64,000 nt of DNA, taken from positions 3,038,001 to 3,102,000 of the forward strand of contig CP021222.1 in assembly GCA_003999685.1 (NCBI GenBank), in the 5' to 3' direction. The DNA is from Taiwanofungus camphoratus (taxonomy: Eukaryota > Basidiomycota > Agaricomycetes > Polyporales > Taiwanofungaceae). Both the position numbers and the translations under genes were made by a program. Below the pieces are notes generated by a model. The model saw only the letters and a program-made list of their open reading frames with translations. It was not told the origin of the DNA and did no database searches. Shown in pieces: positions 59,539-64,000 of the stretch. How positions within the stretch are numbered: position 1 is the stretch's first letter; the number at the start of each line of letters is the position of its first letter.

Positions 59539-61871
59539 TTAACCAATCAGATCTGTTATTGGTGCAGAGTTCCTTCGGTAACTGCTCTGCGCTCTCAAAT
59601 GGCGTGGTTGAGCAGCTAATGGTCTGATCCATAGTTTGATGTGAGCACTCCGTGTGGAAGTCAGAAGACCACGCCCAATGAACGCTATATCCGTCAAGAT
59701 GTCGTTTCCAACATGTTTGACCTATGACAAGCCAGACTATCAGCATCATATGAGTGGATTAAGACCAAACGAACTGACCACAACAGGTTGAACGACCGCC
59801 ACTTCGTTACGAGATGGGGCTGGATGATACCGCGGCAGAGGAGATTCCGTACCGATGGTACCAGAAGGTGGCAAAAATAACGTGGATTCGCCACGACGAC
59901 GAAGAGCCAAAGATATGTTCGACGTCATCGACAGTCGCTGATGATGTGCAGCCTGATGTACAATTTAGGTGCATATAAATATCCGAAGCAGACAGAACAG
60001 TCATTAAAAAATGCTTACATGAAGCTTGGGACGGTGCAGTGCTCCGCTTGAGAAGTCCCACTACAAAAAGAACAAGTGTCAGGGAATATAGCGCATAGAA
60101 TCAACGAAACAGACCAAAATGAGCTTGTTGTCTTCTCCTATACTGCCAAATCGATACGTCCGACCATCGCAGCGAATATCATCGAAGGCCAGAGCGGAAA
60201 CAAAAGAAGAATGTCCTTGGCATCTAGCAACGACTCTCTGCTCCCAGGGTGAAAATATTGTTACCAGGTCGTCTTGTCCACCGGTCTGTTCATCCCTAAC
60301 TATTGAGTAGCACACCTAACAATCGTTGCGGGACTGACCAAAATAAAGCGACCATCCGGAGACCAAGCTACGCAGTTCAGTGACCCAAAATAAGAAGCAT
60401 AACAATCTACGAGTCTTACAATCACATCAGAAACATCAATGAATGCGAAGCGCATGTCTTACTGTTCAGCGATGGTATCTATTACCCTCAAGCAGCCATC
60501 TTCTGAGATAGCAGCGACAAACTTGGCATCGGGCGAGAAGACGAAGTCTTATGGGATGGCGTTAGGTGCTTCGCCCGAAGGAAGCAGCTCAAGTAAGCTC
60601 ACCTACTATACTTCTTCGGGAGACTTTCCAGTGGCTGACTGGGTTCTTAGCGGTTTTCTCCTTCTCTGCCTTTCCGCCCACGGACAGACTTCCGCTCACA
60701 GTGACTGGGTGCCAGGGTGGCATTGTCACGAAGATGCTGTCTAGGGGATTCCATTCACCGGTACGAGGACCGGGTGGACTCCCGTCTACTGAAGAGGTAG
60801 CTGGTGTTGACGATGCGCCAGGCTCTTGAGGAATAAATGCACCATCTTCCCTTTCTTTATCATATACAAGGATGCTGCCATCTGCATGGGAAACGAGGAA
60901 AAGATTGGGAGAATCCGGAACCCAGCGGATCGCTGTGCACGGCGAATTGCATATGCGTCCCTATAACAAGATTGAGCAAAGCATAATTCATGATCAACTT
61001 CGCTTCGCACCTGTTTGTTCAGCCGACCATAACGTGAAGATATGGGATCTACGATCTACATTAAATAAATAGTAACGGAGGGGGGCGTACTTCTTACCGA
61101 ACCATAGCAAATCGGCCGTATTAAACCCAATGATTACGTCGATACGTTCCGGACAGACAGTCGCCAAGTTCACGTCGTGACATATTGGATATGCGGAGAA
61201 GTATATACGCGCCAATGGCTCCTGCACTTCCCATAAGATCCTCATGACGCCGTGCGAGAATACATAAACCGACTTACCTTGGCCTTGGATCCCGCCTCAG
61301 TCCAAATGAAGCTCTTAGCCGAGTTATAGAATAAGAACGTTGTTTCCCCTTGTCTTGATTGTAGTGCCCTATTCAGATTGTCGGCGTTCTGTAACCGAGT
61401 GATGAATGTCGACGAAGTAGTACGCATGTTATGCTTGGGCCGAACTATTGTCTTCTTCTTGCCCAGACCGGCAGGACCATGCGAAAATATAGTGTTGGGT
61501 TGTTCATGGGGGAGAGGAGGGGACGACAGGATAGCGTCCGCGCCGGGGGAAGTCGATACATCTGGGGAAGGATTGCCCTCGTCAGGATCGTCACTACTCG
61601 ACACACTTAGACCGTCTTCCCGCTCCTTCGCGTTCGCAGCAGCTTTTTCCTTCTTGTATTCTTTCTCCCGGCCGCCTCCCAGCAGCTGGGACAATCCTGC
61701 GGAATTTGCAGACTTTGATGCGGGGAATCTGACCGAGACGGTCGACAATCGTGTAGGGAATAGAACCGGAGCTGCGTTGACAGTAGTATGTTGCCCAAGT
61801 GCAGTTGGTTTGTGCTCCTCGGTCACGGAGTACACGCCTTCTGGGGCAACAAACGTCGATTCATTCTCCAT
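59539..61871 (-). CDS. CreC/WDR20-family WD40 protein
   Basis: Starts [16 protein letters not shown] at 61871 and ends ITDLIG at 59541-59539, with about ten exons. After a Ser-rich N-terminus come [55 protein letters not shown], then [17 protein letters not shown] and [15 protein letters not shown]. These are typical of CreC, the WD40 partner of deubiquitinase CreB in carbon catabolite regulation of ascomycetes, and of animal WDR20, the activator of USP12/46. WD repeats continue with [59 protein letters not shown] and [10 protein letters not shown] role in deubiquitinase activation is inferred from the family. Confidence 0.9.
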
Positions 61872-62002
61872 GTCTCATCGACTGGGCGCTGGAATCCCAC
61901 GTTGATGAATATTGAATAGTGGTCACGATCGTGAACGAGAGCAGATGACCCTGCTACTCCGGACCTTTGACTGGGGGTTGCTTTCCTTTGTGTTCGACCG
62001 CC
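61872..62002. promoter_or_regulatory. Divergent promoter between CreC-like gene and BCKDHB
   Basis: Only 131 bp separate the two start codons on opposite strands, so promoter elements and 5' UTRs must overlap. No TATA box is obvious. Confidence 0.5.
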
Positions 62003-63736
62003 ATGTTCCCCCGGAGTCAGGGTTCACTGCGACTGACACTCAAGAAAGCTACATTGTGCTATGTAAGAATCATTGTCCATTTTCTCGACCGATCAGAGCT
62101 CTCTGCTGAAGTAGTCACAGCGTCGCTCTTGTCGCTCCCGTCGCTGGCAATCTGCTAGTGCAGCTACTGAGTCTTATCCTGCCGGTGGACATCTGCCGTC
62201 CCTCGCTACATCGAAATATCTTCGAAATACGCGGGAAACGGCTCTTCGTACACCAGGATTACAGTGGACAGACAATGACGATTCTGGCTCAATTAGCAAT
62301 GCTGTAGGGGGCCGCGAGACGAGAAAGATGAACATGTACCAAGCGATCCGGGACGCTCTCAGGCAAGTTGGTATTGTATTAATATGTCTGTGAAATGTCG
62401 ACCATTTATTTCATAGTAATGTCCTTATGAGAGACGATACTGCTGTTGTCTTTGGAGAAGATGTAGCCTTTGGGGGTGTGTTCAGATGCACTATGGTGAG
62501 TATAATTGTGCCACGCGTGAGCGCGGAGACCAGTGATTGATATAGCGGTGAAGGGCCTCGCTGAAGAATTTGGTAAAGGACACGTAACGTAATTCGCACT
62601 GCTTGCTGAGATATCCGAACCAGGTAGAGAGCGAGTATTTAACACCCCGTTGAGCGAACAGGGCATAGCAGGGTTCGGAATTGGTCTTGCTGCGATGGGT
62701 CACACTGCAATTGCTGAAATCCAGTTCGCTGACTATATCTTCCCGGCATTCGACCAGGTATTTAATGCGTCGAGGACAGTGGTGGAACCCATGCTAATTA
62801 TGGTCTTTAGATTGTCAACGAGGCTGCAAAGTACCGGTTTCGATCTCACGGCCAATTTCAAGCAGGAGCTTTGACTATTCGGTGTCCCTCTATGGCTGTT
62901 GGGCACGGCGGTCACTATCATTCTCAGAGTCCCGAAGGCTTCTTCATGGGTGCAGCAGGCGTCAAGGTGCGTTGAATGATCTGCGGTTGTGATCAGTTCT
63001 GTTCATCAGGAGTGCTCTATCGCTGTTCTGGGTATTTGTGACTTAGGTGGTAATTCCCCGTTCGCCTCTTCAAGCTAAGGGACTTCTCCTACGGTCAATC
63101 CGAGATCCAAATCCTGTTATTTTCATGGAACCGAAGGTTTTGTATCGCTCCTCAGGTATGCGATGTATTTATCATTACATCCCTGGCCTAACGGCTCCTT
63201 TCCTTAAATAGTCGAACAAGTGCCTATCGATGACTATCATCTTTCTCTTGATCGTGCCGAGACGCTTACTTCGGGATCAGATCTCACGCTCCTATCTTGG
63301 GGCACCCCGATATATCATTGTGAAACTGCTATCCACATGTTGAATTCGCCTCCAGACTCTCTCGCTCCTCATGTTCCGTCTTCCTTGAGGTCAGCCAAAG
63401 TAGAACTTATTGACTTGCGAACCATCTTGCCTTGGGATGTCGAGACTGTTACCGACAGCGTCAACCGCACCGGCAGGCTAGTCATTGTTCATGAGGCTGG
63501 TCGAACAGGTAGCGTTGGAGCTCAGATCAGCTCCGAAATCCAGAAGAGATGTTTCTTGAAATTGAATGCTCCAGTGAGATTGGTCACTGGTTGGGAGTGA
63601 GTGCATCAAGTGCTTGCAAGGTTCAATGCTCACATTCTCTGGTGTCAGTACTCCTGTTCCAATGCAGTTCGAAAAGTTTTACATGCCCGATGGGTTGCGC
63701 ATTTTAGACGCTCTCGTTGAGACCTTATGTTATTGA
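62003..63736 (+). CDS. Branched-chain 2-oxoacid dehydrogenase E1 beta subunit
   Basis: About nine exons. Exon 1 (62003-62062) encodes [20 protein letters not shown]. After intron 62063-62120 the presequence continues [18 protein letters not shown], a mitochondrial targeting signal. Family motifs are [112 protein letters not shown] and [12 protein letters not shown]. The product forms the alpha2beta2 E1 component that decarboxylates the oxoacids of Val, Leu and Ile in mitochondria. Intron 62363-62416 starts GCAAGT; reading SNVLMRDD requires it. A 22-nt exon (GGCCTCGCTGAAGAATTTG region, near 62550) encodes GLAEEFG with its neighbours. Confidence 0.95.
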
Positions 63737-64000
63737 TTAATAATCGTGTTAGGTCTGTTCACATCTCTTTATTCCACAATACTGGTGATATCCCGGTCTG
63801 TACCATTGTATCATATTTGTTGTATCAATACTATCTTCTGTAATTCAAAAGAATATCGGACACTTCGAAAGTGAGTGAGAGGCGGCCAGTGTTTATCGCG
63901 TGGTACATTTCTGGTCCCATCTGTAAAACAGACATGGTTACTCCTTGGTCTATTGATTGATACAGGAAAAGTTTCAAATATTATTTTGGGATTCGAGCTT
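63737..64000. other. Right edge, 3' flank of BCKDHB
   Basis: AT-rich sequence containing the likely 3' UTR. No gene start is visible before the window ends. Confidence 0.5.

Noticed and set aside
59860-59880. GGTGGCAAA matching the proteasome PACE element
   Set aside because: It lies inside the CreC-like coding region far from PRE2, so it is coincidence.

Overview
The window is nuclear DNA of a filamentous basidiomycete, most likely an Agaricomycete. Almost every gene is split by short introns (about 40-80 nt, GT...AG with CTRAY-like branch points). The gene content also fits: a secreted glyoxal-oxidase-type copper radical oxidase, cysteine-rich F-box proteins, and a basidiomycete-type proteasome beta5 and UBC9. 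I rebuilt the genes by matching exons to known protein families. Exon edges given in the entries were read from the sequence, and in most genes the total exon length is a multiple of three.

Left part (1-11.7 kb): the 3' end of a PUL-domain gene, a histidine phosphatase, a glyoxal oxidase (minus), an F-box/zinc protein (minus), then a divergent pair of PNO1 (minus) and a URI/Bud27-like gene (plus) sharing a 217-bp promoter. From 11.7 to 15.3 kb there is no recognisable gene. This gap holds an ~830-bp non-autonomous DNA transposon (MITE-like) with 32-bp inverted termini, a flanking direct repeat and six copies of TCCGGAC.

Middle (15.3-42.7 kb): GPI10/PIG-B mannosyltransferase, an F-box/LRR-like gene, an unresolved minus-strand gene, mitochondrial ribosomal protein mS38, a retropepsin-fold protein that appears to lack its catalytic Asp, SNU13, UBC9, a SAM methyltransferase, proteasome beta5 (PRE2), a Sac2/INPP5F-like phosphoinositide phosphatase, an Erf2-type DHHC palmitoyltransferase, and a Zn2Cys6 transcription factor preceded by a GGGC tandem repeat and two E-boxes.

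Right part (42.7-64 kb): a 3.2-kb gene-poor stretch with one doubtful gene, a LIM protein, phosphopantetheine adenylyltransferase, the large phosphatidylinositol 4-kinase STT4, a CreC/WDR20-type WD40 protein, and the E1-beta subunit of branched-chain 2-oxoacid dehydrogenase. The last two are divergent across 131 bp.

Most genes are housekeeping and show no pathway cluster. Two phosphoinositide enzymes (Sac2-like and STT4) lie in the same window but far apart. The most unusual signals are at the level of splicing and mobile DNA: an apparent AT-AC intron next to an 8-nt micro-exon in the kinase core of STT4, three GC-AG introns in three unrelated genes, and the MITE.
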